A stretch of 64,000 nt of DNA, taken from positions 186,001-250,000 of the forward strand of contig LOEU01000037.1 of the NCBI GenBank assembly GCA_001516025.1. Direction: 5' to 3'. Positions within the stretch are counted from its first letter, which is position 1. Each line of letters opens with the position of its first letter. Both the position numbers and the translations under genes were made by a program. A model generated the notes under the pieces. It had not been told where the DNA came from, did not search any database, and worked only from the letters and a program-made list of their open reading frames with translations. This document shows positions 1 to 9,221 of this stretch, piece by piece. This DNA comes from a bacterium BRH_c32 (lineage in GTDB: Bacteria; Bacteroidota; Ignavibacteria; Ignavibacteriales; Melioribacteraceae).

Positions 1-998
1 TATCTTAGCGAAGCTATACCGGACATATGATCGAGAGCAAATTTTCTTTCTCTGCCGACTAATTCAGGGCTTAAGCTTTCGTAGTGCATTGGATTAACAG
101 ATGCAGCATGAGTATGAACTCCAGCGCAATGAGTAAAAGCATTTTGTCCCATTATCGGGTAATTCGAAGGGATTGGAACATGTGAATGCTTACTAACAAG
201 ATTATACAAGTCTTTTAATTTTTCTAAATTCCATTTTGTATGATTAAAATCTGCGGTCAAGACAACAAGTAACTGTGCGAGATCAACAATTCCGGCTCTT
301 TCGCCAAGACCTAAAACTGCGGCATCGATTATTTCAGCACCGGCTCTATAAGCCTCTAAAGCATTAGCAAGAGCAAATCCCCTGTCGTTATGACAATGTA
401 CAGCTATTTTAGGATTGTGTCCCTTCTTAGAGAGTTCATCTTTAAGACGAGATATATAATCGTACATATTCCTGTCTGTTCCGGGAACCATATATCCAGT
501 TGTATCGGCAACGCTAATAATATCGGCACCGGCTTCCACAGCTGCAGAAGCTGCAATAATTACGTTTTCAAATTGTGAGCGAACAGTATCTTCGGGAGTA
601 TATCGGATTAAAAGATCAGGTCTAACGGATTTCGCATACGAGATTACTTCTTGAATTTGGGAAATAGCTGTTGATAAATCCTTTTTGAATACCGTAGTTA
701 ATCTTTCATCTGAAACACAATAAAAAATACCGAGGAAATTTACACCACATTGGAGAGCAAGATCAACATCAGTCTTTAGAGAACGAGAATGAGCACCAAT
801 AATTGACTTAAAACCTTTTTGAGCAATTGATTCTACGGAAGCATGAATTTCGGGAGTTACGGTTGGATGACCGGCTTCAATAATATCTATTCCCACTTCA
901 TCGAGAAGAGTGGCAATAGCTAATTTAATATGTTTATCAAAATAGACACCGGGAGTTTGTTCTCCTTCCCGAAGAGTAGAATCAAGGACTGATACCAA
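1..998 (-). CDS. Homocitrate synthase-like enzyme (HMGL/IPMS family), 3' end cut by window edge
   Basis: Open from position 998 leftward past the window edge, so the C-terminus is missing. The translation opens with LVSVLDSTLREGEQTPG, the N-terminal acetyl-CoA/metal motif of the isopropylmalate/homocitrate synthase family, and carries the metal-binding HCHNDRG motif (H201, H203) and a later AFTHCAGVHTHAA segment. The family condenses acetyl-CoA with a 2-oxoacid; because lysW lies directly upstream, homocitrate synthesis (acetyl-CoA plus 2-oxoglutarate, first step of alpha-aminoadipate lysine synthesis) is the likeliest role. That choice rests on context; isopropylmalate or citramalate synthase is possible. 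I see no in-frame ATG near the start, so a TTG at 998, one base after the lysW stop and preceded by a G-rich stretch, is the proposed start. Confidence 0.8.
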   Translation of the reverse strand, partial: MVSVLDSTLREGEQTPGVYFDKHIKLAIATLLDEVGIDIIEAGHPTVTPEIHASVESIAQKGFKSIIGAHSRSLKTDVDLALQCGVNFLGIFYCVSDERLTTVFKKDLSTAISQIQEVISYAKSVRPDLLIRYTPEDTVRSQFENVIIAASAAVEAGADIISVADTTGYMVPGTDRNMYDYISRLKDELSKKGHNPKIAVHCHNDRGFALANALEAYRAGAEIIDAAVLGLGERAGIVDLAQLLVVLTADFNHTKWNLEKLKDLYNLVSKHSHVPIPSNYPIMGQNAFTHCAGVHTHAASVNPMHYESLSPELVGRERKFALDHMSGIASLR

Positions 999-999
999 T

Positions 1000-1167
1000 T
1001 TATTGCCCCCAGTCTTCTTCTTCTTTCGGAGCTTCAGCCAATATAGCCGGGTCTAAACTGATTACCTCTAATTCGGTTCCGCAATCGGGGCATTCAAGTA
1101 ATTCACCCTCTACTGCATCTTTTAATAATTCGATTGTTGCTGCACAAACCGGACATTCAGCTTTCAT
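1000..1167 (-). CDS. lysW: LysW-type amino-group carrier protein
   Basis: A 55-residue protein with two zinc-binding CxxC pairs (CPVC at 5-8, CPDC at 26-29), an acidic C-terminal tail and the ending EEEDWGQ. In the LysW/ArgW family the carrier holds the alpha-amino group of aminoadipate (or glutamate) on its C-terminal residue during lysine (or arginine) synthesis, and the tail binds the basic faces of the pathway enzymes. The start ATG at 1167 has an AAAGG-type ribosome site about 9 bases upstream. It is the first gene before the homocitrate synthase-like gene. The oddity is the last residue: the family ends in EDWGE and uses the side chain of that final Glu, whereas here the last codon is CAA (Gln) before TAA. 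The family call is firm; function with a terminal Gln is open. Confidence 0.9.
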   Translation of the reverse strand: MKAECPVCAATIELLKDAVEGELLECPDCGTELEVISLDPAILAEAPKEEEDWGQ

Positions 1168-1324
1168 TTCTAAACCTTTTTAATTATTGATTTGCGAAAC
1201 TATATAAATATTCTCTTTTTATCAATTTTTTTTTCATAATAATTCATTTATTATTCCATTTCATTATCTTATTGAACGAATAGTTGAAGTTTTCTGTTTA
1301 TCAAAAAAAAGAAAGTATTAAAAT
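1168..1324. promoter_or_regulatory. Divergent promoter region, lysW/kgd
   Basis: A 157-bp very AT-rich gap between lysW (leftward) and kgd (rightward) with no reading frame of note. It must hold the start sites for both directions, but I cannot pick out a convincing -33/-7 or -35/-10 pair. kgd has only a weak purine stretch (GAAAG) before its ATG. Confidence 0.4.
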
Positions 1325-4300
1325 ATGAGTAATGACTTATCAAAATATCATAAAAGTTTATTTGAACACTTTGGTTTTAATTTCGGTTTTGTAGCAGATC
1401 TTTTTGATTTGTATCAATCCGATAGGAGGAGTGTTTCCAATTATTGGAGGGAATATTTCGATCAACTCACTTCCTATAATGATCCTAAATTTGAAAAAAA
1501 AACTGAAATTAAATTAGCCCCAAATTATTCCATTTCTCCTGATGATTCATTAAAAATTATAACGGGTGTTGGAGCTAAGGTAATCGAGAATATGACATGG
1601 AGCTTGGAAATTCCAATTGCTACTTCATTGCGATCTATTTCGGTAAAAATTTTAGAAGAGAATAGAATATTAATAAATGAAAAACTTTTAAGAAGCGGAA
1701 ATAAAAAAATATCTTTCACTCATATAATTGCTTTTGCAGTTGTTCAGGCAGTGAAAGAATTTCCGAATGTCAATAATTCTTTTGCTTTGATTGATGGTAA
1801 ACCAAATATGGTCAATAAAAGCTATATCAATTTAGGAATAGCGGTTGATATTATTAGACGAGATGGCACACGTTCATTAATTGTACCGAATATTAAAAAT
1901 GCCGGAGTAATGAGCTTTAAAGAATTTACCAATGAGTATAATAAATTAATAGCTAAATCACGAAGCGGGAAATTAGATCCAACCGACTTCCAAGGGACAA
2001 CTTTAACAATAACAAATCCCGGAGGAATCGGGACAGTCTCCTCCACACCGAGACTCATGAACGGACAAGGATGTATAATAGCAATCGGAGCAATTGATTT
2101 CCCACCAGAATATAAAGCATTAACTCCAAACTCAATTGCATCTCTCGGAATCGGAAAGATAATGAATATATCGAGCACGTATGATCATAGAATTATTCAG
2201 GGGGCAGAATCAGGTGAATTTCTTTCAACGATAGATAAACTATTATTAGGAGAAAATGTTTTTTATGAATCGATTTTTTCATCATTAAATATTCTTCAAA
2301 AACCGATTCGATGGGGACAGGATTTGGATTCAAACAATCCCTTTAATAAAGAAGCTGAAGCTATCAATAAACAAGCACAGATTGTTCTCTTAATTAATAT
2401 GTATCGAGTAAGAGGGCACCTAATAGCTGAATTAAATCCACTTAACCAAAAGACCGTTTATCACCCTGAATTAGACCCGTCTCATTTTGGGTTTTCTATT
2501 TGGGATTATGATCGATTCTTTATTTCGGGAAATCTTCAAGGACTAAAATCAGGGACTCTAAGAGAAATACTTAAGAGAATAAAAAACACCTATTGCGACA
2601 ATATTGGTATCGAATATATGCACATTCAGAATCCGGAAGAAAAATTATGGATCCAAACCGAAATCGAACCGATTGAGAATAAATATGATTTCTCACCGGA
2701 ATGGAAAAGGCGCATTATGGAAAAATTGGTTATCGCCGAAGGGTTTGAACATTTTCTTCATACAAAATTTATTGGACATAAACGGTTTTCGCTTGAAGGT
2801 TCTGAAACATTAATCCCCTGCTTAGATATTTTACTAAACGATTCAGCGCAGGAAAATGTAGAAGAAGTCGTTTTGGGAATGGCGCATAGAGGAAGATTGA
2901 ATGTCCTATCAAATGTTATCGGAAAATCGTACGAAAAGATTTTTTCAGAATTTGAAGACGATATTGATCCCGATTCTCCGCAAGGAACGGGAGACGTTAA
3001 GTATCATCTTGGAGCCACCGGCATATACAAAACACTTTCGGGAAAAGAAATAAAAGTATCGATATCCTCAAATCCAAGTCATTTAGAATTTGTAAATCCG
3101 GTTGTAGAGGGAATTATTAGAGCCAAGCAAACAAGAAACGAAGATGAAAATAGGAATAGATACCTACCGGTACTTATCCACGGTGACGGAGCCTTTGCAG
3201 GGCAAGGGATAGTTGCAGAGACTCTAAATCTTTCACAACTCAAGGGGTATAGCACAGGTGGGACTATACATATTATCATTAATAACCAGATTGGATTTAC
3301 AACTACACCTGAAGAAGCTCGCTCATCACCTTATGCTACTGATGTAGCCAAGATGATTCAATCTCCTATTATTCACGTAAATAGCGATGACCCGGAATCT
3401 GCTCTTTGGGCAATGAGATTAGCACTCATGTATCGAATGAAGTTTAATAAAGACATTGTAATTGACTTAATCGGTTATAGAAGACATGGACATAACGAAG
3501 GTGATGATCCGGTTTATACACAACCATTGCTGTATAAAAAAATAAAAGAACACCCTTCAGTGAAAAATTTATATTCACAGAAAACAATTAAAGAAAATTT
3601 ATTTACTTCTGAGGAAATTGAAAATCTCGATAAGAATATTTATTCCGAATTGGAAAAATCTTTAGAGACAGAGAAAAGAGATGATACACATTTTAATCCG
3701 GAACATTCGATTGCTTATCCTATTGAGAAGAAATCAGCAGCTATTAGAAATAAGGAAACAAAAGTTACTTTTGAAGAATTATCGATAATCGTAGGAATGA
3801 CTACATCATTTAATGAAAATTTTACACTTAATCCCAAACTCCAAAAGCATATCGAGAAGAGGAGAAAATTCTTAAAAGGAGATGCTAAAATAGATTGGGC
3901 ATTCGGTGAATCGTTAGCATTCGGTTCTCTCCTATTAGAAGGAAGACCAATTAGATTAAGCGGACAGGACAGCGTTAGAGGTACATTTAGCCAAAGGCAT
4001 CTAGTATTTACTGATATCAACACAGGTGAAGAAATTAATCCTCTAAATTTTATTCAAGAAGGGCAGGCGAAAATTGAAGCACTTGATAGTCTATTATCAG
4101 AATCCGCTGTTCTTGGTTTTGAATATGGTTATAGTATAACTGATCCATTAGCACTAGTGATCTGGGAAGCTCAATTCGGAGATTTTGCAAATGGAGCGCA
4201 AGTAATAATAGATAATTTTATTGTTTGCTCCTATACTAAGTGGCGATTAAGAAATAATTTAGTGCTTCTATTGCCTCATGGCTATGAAGGGCAAGGACCC

Positions 4301-4915
4301 GAGCATAGTAGTGCACGTATTGAAAGATTTTTAATTCTTGCTGCAGAAGAAAATATGAGAATATGTTATCCTACAACTCCCGCTCAATATTTTCATCTTT
4401 TAAGGAGTCAAGTCCATCAAGAAATTGAAAAGCCTTTGATAGTATTTACTCCAAAGAGTTTATTACGACATCCTTCTGCAATTTCTGTTTCAGAAGAATT
4501 TACTGAAGGATATTTTAGTGAGATTATTGTTGATAGAGTTGACGATGCAGAAGTTATTAAAAACGTAATTTTAACAAGCGGGAAAATTTATTATGAGCTT
4601 AAAAATTATTACGAGTCAAATAACATAAAAAATTATTTAATTCTAAGAATTGAACAGTATTATCCTTTCCCTTTGGAGAGATTATTCGAATTATTAAATG
4701 AATATAAAAATCTAGATAACTTAATTTGGGTTCAAGAAGAGCCAAAAAACATGGGTGCTTGGAATTTTATTTTCAATAAATTATATGAAGTTATCGATAA
4801 TAAATACAATTTAAGATTTGCCGGGAGACCTGAAAGTCCAAGCCCTGCTTCCGGTTCCTCAAAGAAATATTTAAAATCTCAAAAAGAAGTGATAGAAAAA
4901 GCTTTTAGCTATTAA
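1325..4915 (+). CDS. kgd: Multifunctional 2-oxoglutarate dehydrogenase/decarboxylase (fused E2-E1, Kgd type)
   Basis: 1196 residues. Residues 1-45 resemble the helical N-terminal segment of 2-oxoglutarate dehydrogenases (LFDLYQSDRRSVSNYWREYF). Residues about 75-310 form an E2 succinyltransferase catalytic domain ending in DHRIIQGAESG with catalytic His288. From about 340 onward is the thiamine-diphosphate E1 part: GMAHRGRLNV (His521), GDGAFAGQG at 620 and YRRHGHNEGDDP. This is the architecture known from actinobacterial Kgd, which oxidises 2-oxoglutarate in the TCA cycle with lipoyl and E3 components supplied by other proteins. No lipoyl domain is present here and none was seen elsewhere in the window. 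Single gene; its 3' end overlaps the convergent M23 gene by 11 bp. Confidence 0.95.
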   Translation: MSNDLSKYHKSLFEHFGFNFGFVADLFDLYQSDRRSVSNYWREYFDQLTSYNDPKFEKKTEIKLAPNYSISPDDSLKIITGVGAKVIENMTWSLEIPIATSLRSISVKILEENRILINEKLLRSGNKKISFTHIIAFAVVQAVKEFPNVNNSFALIDGKPNMVNKSYINLGIAVDIIRRDGTRSLIVPNIKNAGVMSFKEFTNEYNKLIAKSRSGKLDPTDFQGTTLTITNPGGIGTVSSTPRLMNGQGCIIAIGAIDFPPEYKALTPNSIASLGIGKIMNISSTYDHRIIQGAESGEFLSTIDKLLLGENVFYESIFSSLNILQKPIRWGQDLDSNNPFNKEAEAINKQAQIVLLINMYRVRGHLIAELNPLNQKTVYHPELDPSHFGFSIWDYDRFFISGNLQGLKSGTLREILKRIKNTYCDNIGIEYMHIQNPEEKLWIQTEIEPIENKYDFSPEWKRRIMEKLVIAEGFEHFLHTKFIGHKRFSLEGSETLIPCLDILLNDSAQENVEEVVLGMAHRGRLNVLSNVIGKSYEKIFSEFEDDIDPDSPQGTGDVKYHLGATGIYKTLSGKEIKVSISSNPSHLEFVNPVVEGIIRAKQTRNEDENRNRYLPVLIHGDGAFAGQGIVAETLNLSQLKGYSTGGTIHIIINNQIGFTTTPEEARSSPYATDVAKMIQSPIIHVNSDDPESALWAMRLALMYRMKFNKDIVIDLIGYRRHGHNEGDDPVYTQPLLYKKIKEHPSVKNLYSQKTIKENLFTSEEIENLDKNIYSELEKSLETEKRDDTHFNPEHSIAYPIEKKSAAIRNKETKVTFEELSIIVGMTTSFNENFTLNPKLQKHIEKRRKFLKGDAKIDWAFGESLAFGSLLLEGRPIRLSGQDSVRGTFSQRHLVFTDINTGEEINPLNFIQEGQAKIEALDSLLSESAVLGFEYGYSITDPLALVIWEAQFGDFANGAQVIIDNFIVCSYTKWRLRNNLVLLLPHGYEGQGPEHSSARIERFLILAAEENMRICYPTTPAQYFHLLRSQVHQEIEKPLIVFTPKSLLRHPSAISVSEEFTEGYFSEIIVDRVDDAEVIKNVILTSGKIYYELKNYYESNNIKNYLILRIEQYYPFPLERLFELLNEYKNLDNLIWVQEEPKNMGAWNFIFNKLYEVIDNKYNLRFAGRPESPSPASGSSKKYLKSQKEVIEKAFSY

Positions 4916-6125
4916 GTTTAGGTAGCCATGAATTAAGCAAAGCAAAATACTCGTCTTTTAGTTCCGGCTTCACCGGTTCGGAAGCGGGTATTTTTTCTTT
5001 TAGAGGATCTACTTGACTGCCATTTTTCCAAAAACGAAAACAGACATGAGTACCGGTAGCTAGTCCTGTACTTCCTACAAATCCAATCACCTGCCCTTGC
5101 GAAACACGAACACCGGGCTTCATACCAGGAGCAATTTTTGACATGTGCAGATATTGTGTTGTATATGTACCGTTATGTTTAATTTTTACATAATTACCGT
5201 TAAATACTTTATAATGTGCTTCTAAAACTACACCATCACCAACCGAAAGAATTGGAGTGCCGGTAGGCGCAGCGTAGTCAGTTCCAAGATGAGCTTTCAC
5301 TATTTTAAGAACCGGATGGAATCTTTTATTAGTAAATCGCGATGTAATTCTACTAAATTTCAATGGTGATTTAAGAAACGCTTTTTTTACGCTATTCCCT
5401 TTATTATCGTAATAACCATGACTTTCCTCCTGCTCAAATCTTATTGCATAAAAATCTTGTTTATTATGATTAAACTTGGCGGCTAATATTTTTGCGACTC
5501 CATAAGGTTTTCCTTCCACAAATGCTTGTTCATAATATACATTAAAATGATCACCCACTTGAATACGATAAAAATCGATCTGCCAAGCATAAACCTCAGC
5601 CATCTTAACGGCAAGATTAGGATCGAGATTTAATTTTTCAAAGGTACCATATAAAGAGCCATCAATTGTAGCCTTAGCGCTATCCTGTTTGATTACCACA
5701 TCTTTCTGTGCTTTATATACTTTTATACTATCACGAAGATCAAATACTACATAATTAACAGGGTCAGAAACATACACGAAATATTTTACTGTTTCTACCG
5801 AATCCCATGTAGCATAAATTACATAATCATTACCCGCTTTTAAATTTCTTACAGAAAAAACAGGTTCAGCAGTTTGTGCAATATCATATATTTTGGAAGT
5901 TGTAATTCCGTGAGTGGTAAGAATATCAGATAAAGTCTGATTCGCTTCAATTGTCCCATCCACTTCGATAAGGGAGTCAACAATTAATCCATATGAATTC
6001 GGTGTTGGAATTTCGAGAACTATCTTTTCATCTTTATCTGAACAAGAAGAAAAAATAAATATAAAAACTATGGAGAATAAAAATAATAATTGCTCGAAAT
6101 AACCGGGAAAATTTGTTCTAAGCAT
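4905..6125 (-). CDS. M23-family peptidoglycan endopeptidase, predicted lipoprotein
   Basis: 406 residues starting with a hydrophobic segment and a lipobox-like FSSC near residue 28, so probably exported and lipid-anchored. The C-terminal LytM/M23 domain shows HLGTDY (zinc ligands H279, D283), the YLHMS segment and GTHVCFRFWKNG. The last places His360 then Cys362 where the family normally has HxH. M23 enzymes cut peptide cross-links in peptidoglycan. The N-terminal 250 residues look like the beta-rich OapA/Csd3-type regions that precede many M23 domains. It is last in the isomerase/MoxR operon, 3 bp after moxR, and overlaps the kgd end tail to tail. Some Bacteroidota homologues, from memory, share the HVCFRFW variant, so it is probably active. 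Confidence 0.88.
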   Translation of the reverse strand: MLRTNFPGYFEQLLFLFSIVFIFIFSSCSDKDEKIVLEIPTPNSYGLIVDSLIEVDGTIEANQTLSDILTTHGITTSKIYDIAQTAEPVFSVRNLKAGNDYVIYATWDSVETVKYFVYVSDPVNYVVFDLRDSIKVYKAQKDVVIKQDSAKATIDGSLYGTFEKLNLDPNLAVKMAEVYAWQIDFYRIQVGDHFNVYYEQAFVEGKPYGVAKILAAKFNHNKQDFYAIRFEQEESHGYYDNKGNSVKKAFLKSPLKFSRITSRFTNKRFHPVLKIVKAHLGTDYAAPTGTPILSVGDGVVLEAHYKVFNGNYVKIKHNGTYTTQYLHMSKIAPGMKPGVRVSQGQVIGFVGSTGLATGTHVCFRFWKNGSQVDPLKEKIPASEPVKPELKDEYFALLNSWLPKLNS

Positions 6126-6128
6126 ATT

Positions 6129-7115
6129 TTAATTGGCATTTGTGAGTTTATTTATAATTGCGACAGAATCAATGCCATCAGCTTGAGCATTAAAACTAGG
6201 GATAATTCTGTGCCGAAGCACAGGCACTAAAAATGAATTTACATCTTCGATCGAAGGTGTAAAACGTCCTTCAATTACAGCTTTTGCTTTTGCGGCTAAG
6301 ATTAAAAATTGTGACGCTCTTGGACCTGCTCCCCAACTTATTAGATTACCACTGTCAAGTGTATCGCTTATCACAGGACGAGTCTTAGCCACTAACTTAA
6401 CCGCATGTTCTATAACATTATCCGAAACAGGGACACGCTTAATTAATTCCTGAAATTTTATTAGTTCTAATTTAGAAACAACTTTTTCTATATTAGGGAT
6501 ATAATCACCTGTTGTTGATTTAATAATTTCCACTTCTTCTCTGAAGGATGGATAATCAAGCCATAGACTAAACATAAAACGATCGAGCTGGGCTTCAGGC
6601 AGAGGATATGTCCCCTCTTGCTCTATTGGGTTCTGAGTAGCGAGTACAAAAAATGGCTGTTCTAATTGATATGAGGTACCAGCTGTTGTAACTTTATATT
6701 CCTGCATCGATTCAAGAAGTGCCGCTTGCGTTTTTGGCGGAGTTCTATTTATCTCGTCTGCAAGAATTAAATTAGAGAAAAGAGGACCTTTTATAAATCG
6801 AAAAGATCTTTTCCTTGAAACTGCATCTTCGTCAATAATTTCAGTACCTGTAATATCTCCGGGCATTAAATCAGGAGTGAATTGAATTCTACTAAAATTT
6901 AAATCTAATACTTCAGCCAATGTTTTAATCAATAATGTTTTTGCTAAACCCGGGACACCAACTAATAAGCAATGTCCTTTACATAATAAACTAACGATAA
7001 GGTCATCGATGACTTTATTTTGTCCGACTATTACTTTTGCGATCTCTTTTTTTAGTTTTTGAATTGAATCACTTAATTCACTAACTAATTTAACATCATT
7101 AGTATTCTCTTTCAC
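6129..7115 (-). CDS. MoxR-family AAA+ ATPase
   Basis: 328 residues with Walker A GVPGLAKT (53-60), Walker B LILADEINR near 116 and the MoxR-typical PPKTQAALLESMQE and ATQNPIEQEGTYPLPEAQ segments. MoxR ATPases are chaperone-like machines that often activate a partner carrying a VWA or DUF58 domain. No such partner lies beside it here. Instead it sits 10 bp after a SurA-like foldase gene and 3 bp before an M23 peptidase, so a cell-envelope role is inferred from context only. Length is normal for the family. Confidence 0.92.
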   Translation of the reverse strand: MKENTNDVKLVSELSDSIQKLKKEIAKVIVGQNKVIDDLIVSLLCKGHCLLVGVPGLAKTLLIKTLAEVLDLNFSRIQFTPDLMPGDITGTEIIDEDAVSRKRSFRFIKGPLFSNLILADEINRTPPKTQAALLESMQEYKVTTAGTSYQLEQPFFVLATQNPIEQEGTYPLPEAQLDRFMFSLWLDYPSFREEVEIIKSTTGDYIPNIEKVVSKLELIKFQELIKRVPVSDNVIEHAVKLVAKTRPVISDTLDSGNLISWGAGPRASQFLILAAKAKAVIEGRFTPSIEDVNSFLVPVLRHRIIPSFNAQADGIDSVAIINKLTNAN

Positions 7116-7125
7116 TCAAAATTCC

Positions 7126-8406
7126 TTATATGCGGACTTCCCAGAAGATCTTATCTTTAAGTTCTTGAATCCAATTTGAATAGAGTTTTTGTTTTTTATA
7201 AAACTCAGCTAATTTCTTAATTTCGTCATAATCCATAGCAATGCTTGCTTGATGCTGTGGGATTCTTCTCACAAGTCTGACTATATGATATCCATAAGAA
7301 TTTTTATCAATTTCTAAACGTTTAGGAAAACTAATCTCCCCTTCTTTCAACTTAAGAACGGTCTCAGAAAGTGATTTATCTAATTGCTGTTGTTCAAAAA
7401 TGCCTAGAGAACCTCCAAACTTACCTGTCTCATGGTCATCACTATACTTAATTGCATAATAAGCAAAAGTATTTTTACCGCTTAGAATGCTATCTCTCAA
7501 ATCATTTAAAAGTTCAATTGCAGCTAAATCAGATTCGCCATCACTCTTAATTTTGATAAGTATATGACGTGAATGGATTGCATCACCTCTTCTTTCGAGA
7601 AGTTGGATGATATGGTATCCGACCGGTGAAAGGATAATGTTCGATAATTGTCCCGGTCCTAAAGCGAAAGCGGCTGCTTCAAATTCAGGATAAAATACAC
7701 CACGTTTTACAAAACCAAGATCACCGCCTTGGGCAGCACTGCCCGGATCATCAGAATATTTTCTGGCTAATGCACCAAAATCTTTTCCGTCTTTAATTGA
7801 ATCTAATAATGCTAGTGCGAAATTCTTTGCTTTATTTTTAACTCTCTCGCCTGTTTTAGGATTCTGAAAAATGTGAGAGATTTCAAATCTTTCCGGTATA
7901 AGTCCTAAAGAATCTTTATTTGCATCAAAGAAATCTTCGACTTCTTTTCGAGATGATTTTAAGTCTCCGAATTTTTTATTTTGAACTGTCTGTGCCATTA
8001 AATTTTTTCTAGTATCTTCAGCCCAATTTCTCTTTAATTTATCAATGGACATTTGATATGCTTGCTCAAGTTTTTCTTTTGAGCCATATTGCTGCGTGAT
8101 ATAGTTAATTTGGTAATCGAGTTGCTGCTGCACTTGTTCTTCAGGCACAACTACTGAATCAAATTCTGCCTGAGCATATAAAAGCTTTTCTTCAATTAAA
8201 GAATTTAGTACTTGTCTTAATAAAGTAGAATCTTTTGGGTCAAGATTTCTTTGAGCTGCTTCATAAACAGCTCTAAATTCCACTTCTGATTTCAAAATAA
8301 TCTCTTTATCGACAACGGCAGCAATTTTATCTAATACCTGCTGAGCATTGTTCTGAATCGAAAGAGTAACAACTAATAATAAAAATATTTTTATTCTGTT
8401 TGCCAT
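7126..8406 (-). CDS. surA: SurA-like periplasmic foldase (two parvulin domains)
   Basis: 426 residues with an N-terminal signal sequence ending near NAQQ. A SurA_N-like helical domain follows (residues about 25-165), then two parvulin-type PPIase domains. The first contains GKDFGALARKYSDDPGSAAQ and GGDLGFVKRG; the second contains the related YSDDHETGKFGG stretch. SurA-type proteins bind unfolded outer-membrane proteins in the periplasm and isomerise prolyl bonds. The ATG overlaps the preceding lipoprotein gene by 16 bp, indicating cotranscription. The exact orthology to Enterobacterial SurA is not certain, but the domain order (chaperone domain then two rotamase domains) matches. Confidence 0.88.
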   Translation of the reverse strand: MANRIKIFLLLVVTLSIQNNAQQVLDKIAAVVDKEIILKSEVEFRAVYEAAQRNLDPKDSTLLRQVLNSLIEEKLLYAQAEFDSVVVPEEQVQQQLDYQINYITQQYGSKEKLEQAYQMSIDKLKRNWAEDTRKNLMAQTVQNKKFGDLKSSRKEVEDFFDANKDSLGLIPERFEISHIFQNPKTGERVKNKAKNFALALLDSIKDGKDFGALARKYSDDPGSAAQGGDLGFVKRGVFYPEFEAAAFALGPGQLSNIILSPVGYHIIQLLERRGDAIHSRHILIKIKSDGESDLAAIELLNDLRDSILSGKNTFAYYAIKYSDDHETGKFGGSLGIFEQQQLDKSLSETVLKLKEGEISFPKRLEIDKNSYGYHIVRLVRRIPQHQASIAMDYDEIKKLAEFYKKQKLYSNWIQELKDKIFWEVRI

Positions 8407-9221
8407 ATAATCTTCGAATTATTATCCTCTAAAATTTCGCTTATGAAATTTCTTAAAAATTCCATGCGTTTAGTTATTAAAAATCTTTGTTCCACCTGTT
8501 CCCTAATATTCTCAAGTTTTGGCAGAGTATTTCTATTGTACTTTTCAATTAGTTGAACAACAGTAAAATAATCGGGTTCCGATTTAATTACCACACTAAC
8601 TTCATTTTGTTCCATTACTTTAAGACTAAAAATGATTTGTTCAGAATTAATCTCATGTGCATACCTAAAACCTAAATTAAGAAGATTAACAACTCCCGGA
8701 TCTGACTTATATGCACTTGCTATTCTATCCCATTCACTATCAATAAGGAGATTTCTAAATTTAATCGCTTTTTCTTCCGAATTAAATACAATTAAATTAA
8801 ATCGAAAAGCATCATCATTTAGAATAAAATCATTCTTATACTTTGCAAAATATTCTTCCAATTCTGTTTGTGAAGGCGAAAAAGAAAAATCCTTTAAAGC
8901 TTTTGCTTTAAATAAAGCCACTGCTAATTCTTTTTTATTCTGTTCAATAATTGATTTAAACTCTGCTTCTTCGGTTAAACCTTCTTCGACAGCCACCTGA
9001 TATAAAACTTCTTTTTCAATCCATTCCTTTATAAACTCATCTCTAAATTTTCTATTATTTTTGTAATCACTTAAAGAGCTATCGAGAGCATTTTTAGTTA
9101 GTACACTATTACCCGCTTTAGCGACAATAGAATTATCCTCTTTTTTATCGGAACAATAAAAAAGAGAGATTGCAAAAATAGTAATGAGAGCTTTATTTAA
9201 AAGCTCTCTCGAGTTCTTCAT
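8391..9221 (-). CDS. Divergent SurA/PpiC-related lipoprotein
   Basis: 276 residues starting MKNSRELLNKALITIFAISL, with a cysteine right after (FYCSDKKED) as in a lipobox. Residues 30-120 look like a SurA_N-type helical domain (ALDSSLSDYKNN...FIKEWIEKEVLYQVAVEEG). The rest has weak parvulin character, without the usual YSxDPG...GGDLG motifs, so catalytic activity is doubtful. It lies between two clear parvulin proteins, overlapping the upstream gene by 29 bp and the downstream one by 16 bp. A chaperone subunit working with its neighbours at the outer membrane or periplasm is a reasonable inference. Confidence 0.72.
   Translation of the reverse strand: MKNSRELLNKALITIFAISLFYCSDKKEDNSIVAKAGNSVLTKNALDSSLSDYKNNRKFRDEFIKEWIEKEVLYQVAVEEGLTEEAEFKSIIEQNKKELAVALFKAKALKDFSFSPSQTELEEYFAKYKNDFILNDDAFRFNLIVFNSEEKAIKFRNLLIDSEWDRIASAYKSDPGVVNLLNLGFRYAHEINSEQIIFSLKVMEQNEVSVVIKSEPDYFTVVQLIEKYNRNTLPKLENIREQVEQRFLITKRMEFLRNFISEILEDNNSKIIWQTE

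Noticed and set aside
390-578. Plus-strand 62-residue frame
   Set aside because: It lies wholly inside the homocitrate synthase-like gene on the other strand and has no family features.
1822-2178. Minus-strand 118-residue frame inside kgd
   Set aside because: Antisense shadow of the conserved E2 domain; no ribosome site and no protein-like motif.
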